From Heterohyrax brucei (Eukaryota; Chordata; Mammalia; Hyracoidea; Procaviidae): 64,000 nt of DNA. Where the stretch lies: contig CM053146.1 of the NCBI GenBank assembly GCA_028571685.1, forward strand, positions 63,893,431-63,957,430. Reading direction: 5' to 3'. Below are positions 11,313-22,069 of this stretch, piece after piece. Numbering within the stretch: position 1 is the stretch's first letter; each line of letters begins with the position of its first letter. The position numbers and the translations under genes were made by a program. The notes beneath the pieces are model-generated. The model saw only the letters and a program-made list of their open reading frames with translations. It had not been told where the DNA came from and ran no database searches.

Positions 11313-12655
11313 CTTCTATAATCTCAAGGGGGCTTTAATGGAAAGCTTTCAGACATCATGCAGAGCTCTTCTTCCTTCCATAGTGAACTTGAAGGCTGAA
11401 TGAAACCTCAATGGGGTCACAATTGTCTGTGCTCTCCAGCTATAGTGACCTAGGCTTGCACATGCACAGATATGGCTGTGTGCCATAGCTACTGTCTGGC
11501 TGATAGTAACTTTAAGATACCATTAACTACAGCATACATTTTTTGTTTTGGAAAATTAAAAATGTGAAAAAAAATATTGGCCTTTGACTCAATGCCCAGG
11601 AAGGTATATGCTCACAGTAGGAAAATTGGAAAATACTGGTAAGAATGAAACAATGAGCAATATATTCTGTATCTTTTGTTGAATTCACTTCACTTACTGT
11701 TGTCTTTGAAGAAGCTATACCAGGTGTGTGTAAAAATGGTTCGAGGCAGTTTCTGACCCCCTATAACTTCACAAGGGAGAAGGAGAATCCAGATCATCAG
11801 CTCAAGGCTGGTTTTCCTGTGTGGCATGGGTCAGACATGCTTTCTCTCTGCCAGTTTACTCTGACACTAACTGTTCCTCCTGTAGCACTCTGTAATGGGT
11901 TTGAGAATTCCGCACAGTGGCCTCACAGAGCTCACAGGCTGTGCTCCCAATTATGGGTTTTGTAGGGAAGTACAGGTCACGATCCAGGCTCAGGAACACT
12001 CAAGGATATGGTTCTTCATCAGGACAGTATCTTCCCAGCCCTGCTGGCAAGCATGCTTCTTGTTGGCCCTGAGTCTCTGTCCAAAAAGTACTCACTCTGT
12101 GGGCCAGGAAGCCTACTGTACCATCTTCTGTAAGTCTACTGGCAGTCTTTATTTCCTTGGTTGTGGTGGAGTCTTCTCTGCTCTAGAATTGGGTCTCTTG
12201 TAAGGCAAAACTGACCAGTCCTCTTAGTGGAGCATAGTTCTCACACAGTTCCACCTGGTCACTTGGATGGGAGTTAGAAGACTTTGGCTAGAAAGACCAC
12301 ACAGAAGTGACTATGGCATCACAGTATGTGTATACATTTTGTTTTCATGTTTCTTCATTAAAAAGAAAATCTGGAGAATACATACGTTTGTATGAGTTTT
12401 TTTTATTACTGTAGTAGAATAACAATGAAGTTTAGTAGAATTCCATGGCACAGAATTCATAGTGAAAAAGATGAACTTGTTAGAAGCTCTTGGTTCCTCT
12501 TGCTAGATTATTTCCAGAGAGGACATCTTGATCGGTACCTGTGTAAGCAGTGTATGAGTATGCCCAGTTGTGTGTCTTTTCCTAGTATTGTATATATTGC
12601 AGATTTTTATGACTTTTACCAGTTTTATAGGTTAAAATTTGTGTATCATCTTCAG
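11313..12655. other. Intron sequence, unassigned
   Basis: About 1.3 kb that I cannot assign. The GC content between about 11720 and 12250 is higher than in neighbouring intron and may represent an old repeat. No exon or conserved domain is recognised. Confidence 0.45.
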
Positions 12656-12660
12656 TTAGT

Positions 12661-12681
12661 GGTTTTTTTTTTTTTTTTTTG
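12661..12681. repeat. Poly(T) tract
   Basis: An uninterrupted T run of about 20. It may be the reverse-complemented tail of an old insertion, but no recognisable body follows. Confidence 0.85.
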
Positions 12682-12689
12682 AGGTTGGT

Positions 12690-13367
12690 AGGCCTCTTTC
12701 AGTATTTAGGGCCCGTTTTATTTCCTCTTGTGTGATTGCGTCTTCGTGTCCTTGTACATTTTTCTGTTAAGAATCTTCTAGGAGGCTCGCCAGGCTGGTC
12801 TTTCTCTTTTACTAGAGAGGCCCTTGATACATACTGTAGGGTTTTCTTGCAGTTGCTCTTGGAATTTTCAGTGAGGTTACTAACAGTGAGACTGTCTATG
12901 TTAGATCAATAAAAACATTTCTCTACATAGTTAAAATTTTATGTTTGGGCTGAAGCTAGAGATCTGGTAGTCTGGCATATAGTCAAGAAGTTTATATAGA
13001 AATCAGAATAAAAGCATAAAACCAACTAAAATGAGTCATCAAGCTGTCCATGGTACTCGACAGCATTCTGCCTCTGTGTGCAGCGAAGAAAGTCTTCACT
13101 GCCTCGCCCTGCTTCCTTGGTGGGCCAGAAGCCTGACTCTGGTGAGTTCCCAATGGCAGACAGGAATTCTTCTAGCAGTATCTCCTTAATAAATTGTTGC
13201 CTGCATAAGTGCAAACCTTTATTCATAGCTATATATTCCAAGATTGTCACATATAGGGATTCTTTTTTAAAAAATATGGTAAAATAGTGGAATTAAAGAC
13301 TTTAGTTGTAGAAAGGACCTTACAGATTGAATTCTGTTTCTTCTTTTTTTTGAGGACTCTGGATAAG
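12690..13367. other. Intron sequence, unassigned
   Basis: Open stretches on both strands around 13026-13290 have no recognised product and no splice context. Confidence 0.45.
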
Positions 13368-13728
13368 GGAGTCACTGGGTGGTATAAACGGTTAACCACT
13401 CAGCTGCTAATGAAACGTTTGGAGGTTCAAGTCTACCTACAGGTGCCTCAGAAGAAAAACCCACTGCTGTCAAGTCGATTCTGACCCATACAGACTCCTA
13501 GCAACCATATAGACAGAGTAGAACTGTCCAGAGTTTCCAAGGAGCATCTGGCAGATTTGAACTGCAGACTTTTTGGTTAGCAGCTATAACACTTATCTAC
13601 TTCACCAGCAGGGTTGGTGTCTGAAAAATCCAGACATTTAAAATAGTATGAAGTACAGTCCTGCTCTGCCATACATAGACTTGCCGTGAGTCAGAGTTGA
13701 TTCTGTGGTAACTGGTTACTGGTATGTG
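13368..13728 (+). mobile_element. SINE host split by an antisense SINE (nested)
   Basis: The sense SINE head (GGGAGTCACTGGGTGGTATA through GTGCCTCAGAAGAAA, about 13368-13453) and 3' half (TCTGAAAAATCC to TTGATTCTGTGGTAACTGGT, about 13620-13728) belong to the longer subfamily with the CCTCGGAAGAAA...GAAAAATCAGCCATT core also seen at 36803 and 57335. An antisense short AfroSINE sits between them. Confidence 0.75.
13454..13618 (-). mobile_element. AfroSINE inserted into the SINE at 13368-13728
   Basis: ACCCACTGCTGTCAAGTCGA, AGAGTAGAACTGTCCAGAG and TTTTTGGTTAGCAGC form a complete antisense short SINE. A few host bases are missing at the junction. Confidence 0.85.
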
Positions 13729-13790
13729 GAAAAGAGGCACTGAATGACTGCCCAAGGTCATATAGCTAGTTAAAGCAAAGACAGTATCAA
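13729..13790 (-). mobile_element. MIR fragment, antisense
   Basis: GCACTGAATGACTGCCCAAG, then GTCATATAGCTAGTTAA, is the antisense MIR core (CCAAGGTCACACAGCTAGT in the consensus). Confidence 0.6.
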
Positions 13791-14139
13791 AGTGTACTTT
13801 TTAACTGTATTTCAGTTCAGTTCTGTGTTTCTGACTAGGTCTTATTTTTTTCCATAGCACCAAGAAAAATAAAAAGGATAGTAGATTTCCTTTATAATTT
13901 CTCTCTCCATGGATGGTTATTTTGAGTGTTCCCTCCCCCCGTAAAAGTCTCTTTTCCCTAGAAATATTATTTCTGAGATTATATGCCCTTAATCTAGACT
14001 CAATTCTATTTTTCTTCATGAGTTTTTAAAAGCAAGTTTTGCTTGGTGTCCTTGAGACTGTTACAAATCTAACCTATTTTGAAATTATTTTCACAAAGCT
14101 ATCTGAACTGCCTAAGTATAATAATTCAGTATAACTTAA

Positions 14140-14281
14140 AAAAAAAAAGTTGCTGTTGAGTAGATTCTGACTCAGAGCAACACTTGGACAGACTAGAACT
14201 GCCCCCATAAAGTTTCCAAGGAGTGGCTAGTGGATTTGAACAGCACTGTAGCTCTTAACTGCTGCACTTTTAAGTTTCCTG
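14140..14281 (-). mobile_element. AfroSINE, antisense
   Basis: An A-run is followed by GTTGCTGTTGAGTAGATTCT, AGACTAGAACTGCCCCC, GTGGATTTGAACAGC and a head-like end. Moderately diverged. Confidence 0.85.
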
Positions 14282-14284
14282 TTA

Positions 14285-14985
14285 AATATAATACACAAAT
14301 TAAAAAATACTGTATAGTAGTATTAAGACAAAAATGAAGACAATATCACCATTCTTCCCTTTCCACTTCCTGGGGTAACTAATGTTAACACGTTTCTTGT
14401 GTGATCTTTCTAGGTATTTTCTATGCATATGCATGTATATACACTCTCAGAAGCATATATGTATCATTAAGTAATCCCATATGGAGCCCAAAATACGTTT
14501 TATTCAGTAAACTGCTGTTTTTTGTGTAGATTCTTAGACTTTTTAAAATATTAGAACATATACTGTTATGTAGATTTTTTCAAAAGTTGCTCAGGATTAA
14601 ATTGAGTGACTGGTATATTTGCTTTGATATTCCCTAGTTGATGGGCACTAAGCTGTATCATTTTTTGATATCCTCATTACAAGCAATACTACAGTGAACC
14701 TCTTTAAAACTTTTCATGCTTTCAGGAAAATAATTGAAAGAAGAACTGTTGGTATATCTGTAGCTTTTGTATGTTTTAACAAGTGCACTTAAAAGGGGTA
14801 GCATTCAATTTTCAATCTCACTAGCAATGTGCAAGAATGTCTATTCCATCTTTACCAGTATAGATTTCGTCTTTGTCAGTATGATAGGCAAAACTTAGTA
14901 AGCCCTTAGAATGAATCCAAATAGACTTTTATGTGGTTATTGACTGTTTGGAGCCCTATAAGCCATACTTTCAGGTTTTATGTTC
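14285..14985. other. Intron sequence, unassigned
   Basis: AT-rich. The wording around 14340-14900 suggests a very old LINE, but I cannot show homology. Confidence 0.4.
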
Positions 14986-14989
14986 CGAT

Positions 14990-15100
14990 ATGAATTTGGG
15001 CAAATTACTTAACCTTTCTGTGTGTCATAGGGCTTTTATGAGGATTATATGAGTTTGTATTTGTAAAGTACTTAAACCATGCACATAATATATATTATGT
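14990..15100 (+). mobile_element. MIR 3' half
   Basis: TTTGGGCAAATTACTTAACC, then TATGAGGATTATATGAG and AAAGTACTTAAACC, matches the MIR core and 3' half in order. Confidence 0.7.
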
Positions 15101-15104
15101 AATT

Positions 15105-15685
15105 ATTTGCAAAAAGTAAAGGAAAATGTAAATTTCCTTTTTACAGCTTGTCCATTTGTTTGTCTATGTCTCTATTGAGTTAAGCTGTTTTAATCTTTTG
15201 TTAAATGATTAACCCTTGACAGTCTACTAACCTCAGTTCTAAGCAAACTGAACATATGTCATGGTTCATTTAGAATTAACAAAGCCCAAAAGGAGTCATC
15301 TCAGGCATCTTTCAGTTTTGATAGGATTAGGTGAAGGATTTTGTGTTGATTACCTAGATTTAAGTTTGAAACCTTATCAAGAGGTTACAAATCATTATTT
15401 CAGGGAGTTCAGCTCTTTGTTTCACTGCTTTGTGTGTGAGTTTTGATGCTCCTGATCTGATTAAAGCTTCTTAGAGCTGTATCTTTAGCCCTGAGATTCT
15501 GAAGGTTAGAGAACTCTCCTCTCCACCCCTACAATCGATAAATTATTACCATGGTTACCAGGCTCCCCCCAAAGTACCTCAAATCCTTTGTGGTTATGGA
15601 GTAACATCTTAAAGACAGGAATTGTACTCCTTTCGCTTTAAGGAACTTAAGTAAGAATCCCAGCTTGGATGTAACTGTTGGAGCA
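15105..15685. other. Single-copy intron sequence
   Basis: No recognised feature. Confidence 0.5.
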
Positions 15686-15689
15686 CCTT

Positions 15690-15775
15690 GTTTCATTTTT
15701 CTGAATTTCTGTTGTCTTGCCTGTAAAATCAAGGTAATAATCTCTGTCACATACTAATTGTGAGTGGTAAATGAA
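15690..15775 (+). mobile_element. MIR fragment
   Basis: TTTCATTTTTCTGAATTTCT, then GCCTGTAAAATCAAGGTAAT, matches the MIR segment CAGTTTCCTCATCTGTAAAA plus the ATAATA stretch. Confidence 0.5.
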
Positions 15776-15839
15776 ATGCTGTTGATTGCTTTAGTTTTTT
15801 ACTTTTGATTTTAGCTTCTGGCATGATAATAAAGATGTG

Positions 15840-15859
15840 GGTTTTTTTTTTTTTTTTAA
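15840..15859. repeat. Poly(T) tract
   Basis: A T run of about 17 just before the antisense SINE at 15900. Confidence 0.85.
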
Positions 15860-15899
15860 TAGTGTTATGCTTGGTTTTGGAAAATATCATTTAGCAAGG

Positions 15900-16092
15900 A
15901 AACAAGATACTCATGTTGGTCCAACTCACGGTGATGCTATACGACAGGGTAGGATGGCCTCACAAATGTTTCTGAGACTGAACTCTTCCTGGGAGCGGAT
16001 CACCAGGTCTTTTCTCCCAGGAGGCAGCTGGTGAGTTCAGATTGCTGACCTTGTGGTGAGCAAACACATGGTCACCATTGTGCCACCAGGAC
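15900..16092 (-). mobile_element. Long-form AfroSINE, antisense
   Basis: TTGGTCCAACTCACGGTGAT, then GGGAGCGGATCACCAGGTCT, AGGCAGCTGGTGAGTTCAGA and GTGCCACCAGGACT follow the long-form SINE in antisense order. Confidence 0.8.
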
Positions 16093-16349
16093 TGCTTCTA
16101 CTCATTTGCCGTTGAAATTTATGTCAAGTGTTTTTAATACTCATTGGGGGGAAGGTGAGAGATCCTTTTTATTCGTTTTATTAAAGAAATTAATAAGTGA
16201 ACCACGGTCCACCAGGAAATGAATCTTTCTGTGAGAAAAAAAAAATGCAGCACTAATAAGAATTGGCTCTTTTTTTAAGTCCTTACTGTATATGCAATAA
16301 TGTGCAAATACATGTAAATACTTATATAATCAAAATCTTATTTGTGAGT

Positions 16350-16480
16350 ATATTGTTCTCATTGTATAGAGAAGGAAACTGAGGCTTAGAGAGGGTCAAG
16401 AAGGAGCCCAGTACCACTGAGCTACTGACATAGCTGGAGTTGGAACCCAGCTGCTGTCTCCAGAGCCTACTACTTTGTTA
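16350..16480 (-). mobile_element. MIR, antisense
   Basis: GAGAAGGAAACTGAGGCTTA, then GAGAGGGTCAAG and TGGAGTTGGAACCCAG, is the antisense MIR core and tRNA-like head. Confidence 0.75.
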
Positions 16481-16484
16481 TTAA

Positions 16485-16725
16485 GAATATAGATTTGGAA
16501 GCCAAGCTGATTAGGTTCAATTCTCACCTCAAGTTGCGTAACCTTCCTGTGTTTCACTTTCTGCATCTGTGAAATGGGGATAATAATAATGTCGGTCTAC
16601 TTCTTCGGTTGCCATGAGTCGGATCCGACTCGATGGCACTTGGCTTGGCTCTTTGGTTGTTGGTTATCACTAGGATCAAATGAGTTAAAGTGCTGAAAAA
16701 AAGACCTTGATCATACCGAGCACTC
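16485..16725 (+). mobile_element. MIR, sense, interrupted by a 38-bp SINE tail
   Basis: TAGGTTCAATTCTCACCTCA, GCATCTGTGAAATGGGGATA and, after the insert, ATCAAATGAGTTAAAGTGCT follow MIR order. The break at 16612-16649 is the micro-SINE described separately. Confidence 0.75.
16612..16649 (+). mobile_element. Micro-SINE: 38-bp AfroSINE 3' end with TSD
   Basis: CCATGAGTCGGATCCGACTC continues to CACTTGGCTTGGC, which is only the 3' end of the SINE subfamily seen full length at 38266. Flanks TCTTCGGTTG (16602-16611) and TCTTTGGTTG (16650-16659) differ at one base and read as a TSD. The host MIR resumes after it. Confidence 0.8.
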
Positions 16726-16729
16726 TATA

Positions 16730-17355
16730 CATCTTTGCTCTTACTCTGATGTATGATAATTTTTATATTCTGGCTTTTTGCTTTTCTGCCCCTTGACACC
16801 CTCCTTTAAGCTTTACTAGAGGGTGGTGTCTCAGATATTTTTGTTTCCTTAGCTCACTTGTCTGTGTGGCAGACACGACCCTCTCCAGTCCATCTGGTGC
16901 AGATGGAGAGAAGCAGCTATGGCGATAGGCCTGTCCTTAGCAAAGTGCTGTGGGGACACTTGCCGTAAACAGCCCGGAAGGGCATGTGTTGGCTTCTAGG
17001 GGGAAGGGATGTGAGGGCTGAATGCAGAAATTCAAAGCCAGCAGCCTGTATATTTGCAGAGAGAGAATGTGTTTTTGCATTTATGATTATGTGTGTACAT
17101 ACATGTGCATACACTGTGTAGTCAAAGGTGCTGAGCACATGTAATTCAGTATTTACCGTGGCTTTACAAGAATGGGCCTTACTGTAGTGGTCTAATATCA
17201 TGATTCCAAACCTGGGTAGTTCACCTGAAAACATTTATGACAAGTTCCCACCAGACCTACTGAATCCCTCATCAGGAGTGGAATCCAGGTATCTCTGTCT
17301 CTGTCTTTTTTAGCACTAGCCAGGCAGTACCCATGGTTGACTAGGTTTGGGAGCT
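16730..17355. other. Single-copy intron sequence
   Basis: A 105-codon open stretch on the minus strand (16917-17234) has no recognised similarity or splice context. I treat it as chance. Confidence 0.45.
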
Positions 17356-17361
17356 CTTGTT

Positions 17362-17412
17362 GTCCTGTGGAGTTGCTGTGAGTCAGGACTGACTCAACAG
17401 CAATGCCTTTTG
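17362..17412 (+). mobile_element. AfroSINE 3' tail fragment
   Basis: TGTGGAGTTGCTGTGAGTCA, then GGACTGACTCAACAGCAATG, is the SINE tail without head or body. Confidence 0.7.
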
Positions 17413-17429
17413 TTGGGGTGCTGTTTGTG

Positions 17430-18012
17430 GAGCTCTGTTGGTGCAGTGGTCAAGAGCTTGCTTGCTAACCAAGAAATGAGCAGTTCAAGGTGTCATGGAT
17501 TGTGTTGTGTCCTGCCAAAAATATGTGGAGCAGTCTGGTATTAGTGATATTATATGTTGTAAATCCTGCCTATGTGATATTAATGAGGGAGGATGGGAAG
17601 CAGTTGTGTTTGTGGGGCAAGGCTTGATCTTTAAGATTTTGTGGTGCCTTGAGGCAATCTCTTGAGCTATAAAGGAAAGGGAAGCAAGCAGAGAGCTTGG
17701 GACTTTATACTACAGGAGAGTAGCAGTGCTGGGAGCAGAGTGCATTTTGTATCCAGTGTCCCTGTGACTCAGAAGCTCCTAGTCCAGGGGAAGATTTGGT
17801 GATAAGGACCTTCCTCCAGAGTCAACAGAGAAAGCCTTCCCCTGGAGCTGATGCCCTGAATTTGGACTTTTAGCCTGCTTTACTCTGAGAAAACAAAATT
17901 TCTCTCTGTTAAAGCCATCTATGTATGATATTTCTTTTATATAGCAGCACTAAATGATTAAGACAATTGGTATGAGTCAGAATTGATTCAACAGCCACAG
18001 GTTTGGTTTTTT
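17430..18012 (+). mobile_element. AfroSINE split by an LTR-like element
   Basis: The head (GGAGCTCTGTTGGTGCAGTG to GAGCAGTTCAAGG) ends at 17490. The tail (TATGAGTCAGAATTGATTCA, AGGTTTGGTTTTT) resumes at about 17966. About 58 bp of SINE body expected at the junction is missing. Confidence 0.75.
17491..17965 (+). mobile_element. LTR-like element, family A, sense (475 bp)
   Basis: Begins TGTCATGGATTGTGTTGTGT and ends AGCACTAAATGATTAAGACA, giving TG...CA termini. It is collinear with 27758-28219 through GGAAAGGGAAGCAAGCAGAG and GTGCTGGGAGCAGAGTGCAT. A solo LTR is inferred. The 5-bp flanks (CAAGG and ATTGG) do not match, so it is not a simple insertion. Confidence 0.75.
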
Positions 18013-18014
18013 AC

Positions 18015-19120
18015 AGGTTGGTGTCATTTGTTCCTGTGTCTATTAAGGCCACTCCTCACCAACCAGGATAGACATGTATATGTGGCTTTGAAAATTTTTA
18101 GCAGAAGTCTAGAACCCATTGTTCACTAAACCCTATTCGTGGCAGCCCTGTAAAAATGAATTTGAATATAGGTATAAAAGCAGATGAGTAAAAGATTTGA
18201 TCTAGATAATTGGTGAATGTGCTTTATTGGGTTCTTGTGTTTATGCTGGTTCATCATCAACATTTGCTTGTTCTCATGCTTAAATCTGCAAGTTAGATAT
18301 CACGAAAAGTAATAGCTAGTGAGTATAGTGTTAATGTTTAATGTGCATAAAACCTCATAGAAATCATTGGAGGGTTTTTTTCCCAGGGAAATTAACTCAG
18401 AGAATGAATGAAGATGTAACCCACATTCCTTATTTTGATCTGAGAAATCGTGATTAGAGCAGAATGTTAATATGGTTAACTGGGGTGACACAGTATTGAT
18501 ATGGTTGCTAAGGTATTTTACCAGGCATGTCTTCGAGGCTGCTGTTTTGTGAACTGAGATGTATATTTAGCGATAGTAATGGTGGAGTAGAACTGTATCA
18601 GAGATTATGACACAAAGTATAAAGTAATCTCTGCCTGTTCCACCCATTTTGTGTGAACTGAGTGGATTGTATTGCATTTTGAATGTGTTCTTGTGGTGGA
18701 AAAAACTTTAAATGCTGCCTGTAGACTTTGAGGCATTTCTTCCAAAGTGTTCATGGATAGCATTTTTCTCGTAAGGAATGTGAGTCAGATAGATGGTAGC
18801 AGTCCTCTTTTCTATGTCCTCCTTTCTGTTGTAAGAAAGCTGTTGGCAGGCAGCTTTGCTGACAGGATTGCCAGAGTTTGGATTTGAGCAGTTAGTGAGG
18901 AGGTGGTGTGCTGGTTACAGTATTGTTCGAAGTCTTTTTTTCCTCTACTTATTTTTCCTCCCCCAAAATGTCAGCATGTCCAATATGACAAAATGTTCCT
19001 GATGATTATCATGCACAGACATATGACTTGCTAAATTATCTGGGGATGACAGAATTCATTAAGCACCTAATAGTTCTCCGTGTTCAATATACACCTTAGG
19101 TAGCAGCCCATCCTCTGGGT
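18015..19120. other. Single-copy intron sequence
   Basis: About 1.1 kb free of recognised repeats and without exon signals. Confidence 0.55.
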
Positions 19121-19124
19121 TGCA

Positions 19125-19290
19125 GTACAGTGTAATGCCGTGATTAGGAGTTCTGGTGCTGGATATCATTACTGCCTGGATTCTAACTCCAGATTGACAG
19201 TTACAGGATATGGATCCTGAAGCAGGTAGTTTAGACTTCTAAGCTTTAGTTATCTTATCTCTAACAGAGGGGACAAGGCAGCACCTATTT
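19125..19290 (+). mobile_element. MIR, sense
   Basis: TGATTAGGAGTTCTGGTGCT, TGCCTGGATTCTAACTCCAG and AAGCTTTAGTTATCTTATCT follow the MIR order from head to core. Confidence 0.65.
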
Positions 19291-19308
19291 AAATGGAATC
19301 AGAATCAG

Positions 19309-19467
19309 AAAACCGAACCTGCTGCTGTCAAGTCGATTCTGACTCATAGCAGCCCTCTAAGGCAGGGTAGAACTACTCCATAGAGTTTCCGAGGAGTGCC
19401 TGGTAGAATGGAACTGCTGAGTTTTTGGTTAGCAGACATAGCACTTAACCACTCTGCCACCAGGGTA
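19309..19467 (-). mobile_element. AfroSINE, antisense, near full length
   Basis: CTGCTGTCAAGTCGATTCTG, CAGGGTAGAACTACTCCATA, TGGTTAGCAGACATAGCACT and CCACTCTGCCACCAGGG give the complete antisense order. Confidence 0.93.
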
Positions 19468-19894
19468 GATGGGATAGGATGAAGAAATCCATATGAAGTG
19501 TGTAGCAAAGTGTCTGCCACACAAAGAAAGGGCTTAGTGTTCACATAATCACTGTCATTATTAGGGCAGATAGGGTCAATGGAGTTACAAATAACAGACA
19601 AAACAGACAACTGAATAAAAATCCAAAGTGATAAGAGCTTAACTGTGACTTGAGCTTTAGCTGATACTGATGAAGCAAGCCGTGCAGCCGAGGTGGAGAA
19701 TGGCTTTAAAATTTGGATATCCTGTGGATAGTCGCAGTTCCCAGGGCTGCCTAATTGCGTAGTTTCAGAGGCACCATCCACATAGATGTCAGGTGTACCA
19801 CCTGGTGGCCTTGCCACCGTTTCTTTTTACCCCAGAGAATGTTCTGTGAAAAAAATGGAGTATTCTGTGTTGTTAAAAATTGAGTGTTTGGGTG

Positions 19895-20110
19895 GTTAAG
19901 ATTTCTGGGTGGCACAAGAGTTTCCTCAACTTATGTACTTGAATATCATGGTTTGATGTACTTAGCGGAGCTGTAGAAGAAAAGCCTAGTGATCTGTTTC
20001 CGTAAGGATCACTTCTAATAAAACCCTGCAGGACTGTTCTACTCTGTAACACACAAAGTTGCTGTGAGTTGAAATTGACTCAACAGCTATGGGTTTGGCT
20101 TTTGGTTTGT
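19895..20110 (+). mobile_element. AfroSINE, sense (long subfamily)
   Basis: TTCTGGGTGGCACAAGAGTT head, AAGCCTAGTGATCTGTTTCC middle, CTACTCTGTAACACACAAAG and tail TTGACTCAACAGCTATGGGT. Faces the antisense SINE at 20145. Confidence 0.8.
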
Positions 20111-20144
20111 TTGGCTTTTCTTGAGGAAGTTTATTGCTAACAGA

Positions 20145-20345
20145 AGGGTTGTTGGGTTCTGTCAAATCAATTGTGACCCATAGCAACTCTGTGTGACAGT
20201 AGAAATGCTCCATAGGTTCCCCTTGAATGTAATCATTACAGAATCAGATCACCAGTTCTTTCTCCATGAAGTCACCAGCTGTGTTCAAATTGCCAACCTT
20301 TTGGTTAGCAGCCAGGTGCGGAACCATTGTACCACCAAGATGCCT
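20145..20345 (-). mobile_element. Long-form AfroSINE, antisense
   Basis: TCAAATCAATTGTGACCCAT, CAGAATCAGATCACCAGTTC and TTTTGGTTAGCAGCCAGGTG. Lies tail-to-tail with the sense SINE at 19895-20110. Confidence 0.85.
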
Positions 20346-20349
20346 TGAA

Positions 20350-20678
20350 AGGGTTAATTGATTTGAAAATTGACTTAGAGAGGAGAGGGGTCAGAGGTAG
20401 GGCAGTGAGGCTCCTGTAAGTACTTTGAAGTATCTAGGGTAAGGAACTGGTAGCAAGTAAGCTAGTCCAGTGGTGGTAAGCCAACACAGATGTTCACAGT
20501 GAGAGCAAGTGACACAGAGACCATTTGACATCGGTAAGAAAAAGATTATGATGGGCAGTTTGGGCCAGGTGGACAAGAGCAAGTCCGAGCCAAATGGACT
20601 GGGGAAAAACAGTAGGCATAAAAGAAATCTGAGTCCTGGATAAGGGAAAACTGAGTCCTCCTTTCTGGGGAAGGGAAT
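20350..20678. other. Single-copy intron sequence
   Basis: No recognised feature. Confidence 0.5.
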
Positions 20679-21080
20679 TGTAGTGGGTTGGATGGTGGCT
20701 GCCAGGTAGTTGTATCTGCATCCTTATCCCCAGGATCTGTGAATGTTACCTTATTTGGAAAAAGAGTCATTGCAGATATAATTGAATTTAGGATTTTGAG
20801 ATGAGGCTAACATACTAGCTTGTTTGGGTGGGCCCTAAATCCCCCCGACAAGTGTTCTTATAAGAGACACACAGAGGAGGAAGTGGAGATGGAGGCAGAG
20901 GTTGGAGTAATGTGACGATAAGCCAAGGAATGCCAAGAATGCCAGGGAACTACCAGACATGGATTCTCCCTGTTGATGACTTTGATTTCAGTCCGGTCTG
21001 CAGTACTGGGAAAATAAAGTTCTGTTGTTGTAAGTTGCCATGGTTGTGGTGATTTGCTTACAGTAGCCACAGGAAACTCA
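20679..21080 (+). mobile_element. LTR-like element, family B (402 bp)
   Basis: Begins TGTAGTGGGTTGGATGG and ends near CCACAGGAAACTCA. Internal ATGTTACCTTATTTGG, GTGGGCCCTAAATCC and ATAAGCCAAGGAATGCCA match a repeat widespread in eutherian genomes that I cannot name with certainty. AAATAAAGTTCTGTTGTTG near 21014 resembles an LTR poly(A) signal region. It is a different family from 17491. Confidence 0.65.
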
Positions 21081-21084
21081 GGCG

Positions 21085-21635
21085 CCCAGGAGAGCAAGAA
21101 CCTCAGGAACTCGAGCAGTATACTTGGGGGAGGGGGAGTTCTAACTGGGAGCCTCTGGACACAGCAGATGGATACAAACTTACGTTTCAAGTAAGTACTT
21201 AATGGAGTATAAGCATCTTTTAAAAAAAATGTCAGAAAATGTCAAACTGAAAATGTAAAAGGATGACAAAAAGCCCGTGGATATTCCTACCCCCCTAAGA
21301 ACTACCACCACATTTCAGTAAACTTCCTTCTGTCTTTTAGTTATGTATATTATTTTCCCTTTATAATCATATGGCATCTAAAAGGTTGTATATACTGGCT
21401 TAACTATGATTTTTTATTTTGAATTTCTTTTTTGTAATTTCAAGTTTTGGGCAGTGAAAGTGATCATTGTGGTGTGATTGTTTAGAGGGAGGTGGGAAGT
21501 GGTAAAGAACATTTTCCCTGCCAAGTGTCTCAATCATATAAAAAACGTTAGCAGTTTTTAGCAAGTTCTGGCACAGAACAGTACCAGTTATTGTTTTAAG
21601 CACTTGGTGAAGAAAAACTGCAAGATCAGATTTGG
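21085..21635. other. Single-copy intron sequence
   Basis: No recognised feature. Confidence 0.5.
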
Positions 21636-21639
21636 AGGA

Positions 21640-21885
21640 AGACTCGTTAACAGCCTGTGTTGTATAGATGACACAACCTTCCTTGCTGAAAGTAAAGAGG
21701 ATTCTAGGCACTTCTGAATGAAAATAAAGACTACAGCCTTCAGTGTGGATGACATCTCAACATTAAGAAAACCAAACTCCTCACAAATAGACCACTGAGA
21801 CGCATAAGTGATAAACAGAGAAAATGTGGAAGTTGTCAAGGAGTTCATTTCACGTGACTTCGCAATCAGGACCCATGGAAGCCCC
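21640..21885 (+). mobile_element. RTE LINE fragment, RT domain, sense
   Basis: GATGACACAACCTTCCTTGC encodes the RT catalytic box region (IDDTTFLAES in frame), followed by AAGACTACAGCCTTCAGTGT, CATTAAGAAAACCAAACTCC and CAGGACCCATGGAAGC. It overlaps the 5' part of the RTE at 26742. It lacks its 3' end and carries stops and frameshifts. Confidence 0.85.
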
Positions 21886-21886
21886 A

Positions 21887-22065
21887 AATTTGTTGCTGTT
21901 GAGTCAGTGTTGACTGACTGTAACCTTATGGGACAGAGTAGAAGTGCCTTGAAAGGTTTCCAAGGCTGTAAACATCTTTCTCCTTTGGAGCCACCGGTGA
22001 ATTCCAACTGCCAATCTTTTGGTTAGCAGCCAAGTACTTCAAACACTGCATCACCAGACTTCTTT
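21887..22065 (-). mobile_element. Long-form AfroSINE, antisense
   Basis: TTGTTGCTGTTGAGTCAGTG, AGAGTAGAAGTGCC, TTCCAAGGCTGTAAACATCT and TTTTGGTTAGCAGCCAAGTA. It abuts the RTE fragment and ends it. Confidence 0.88.
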
Positions 22066-22069
22066 AATC

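Noticed and set aside
16917-17234. 105-codon minus-strand open frame
   Set aside because: No similarity recognised and no adjacent splice sites. The length is within chance expectation for 64 kb.
19344-19817. 157-codon open frame on minus strand
   Set aside because: Its 3' third is an AfroSINE (LVAEWLSAM-type SINE translation) and the rest is intron without similarity.
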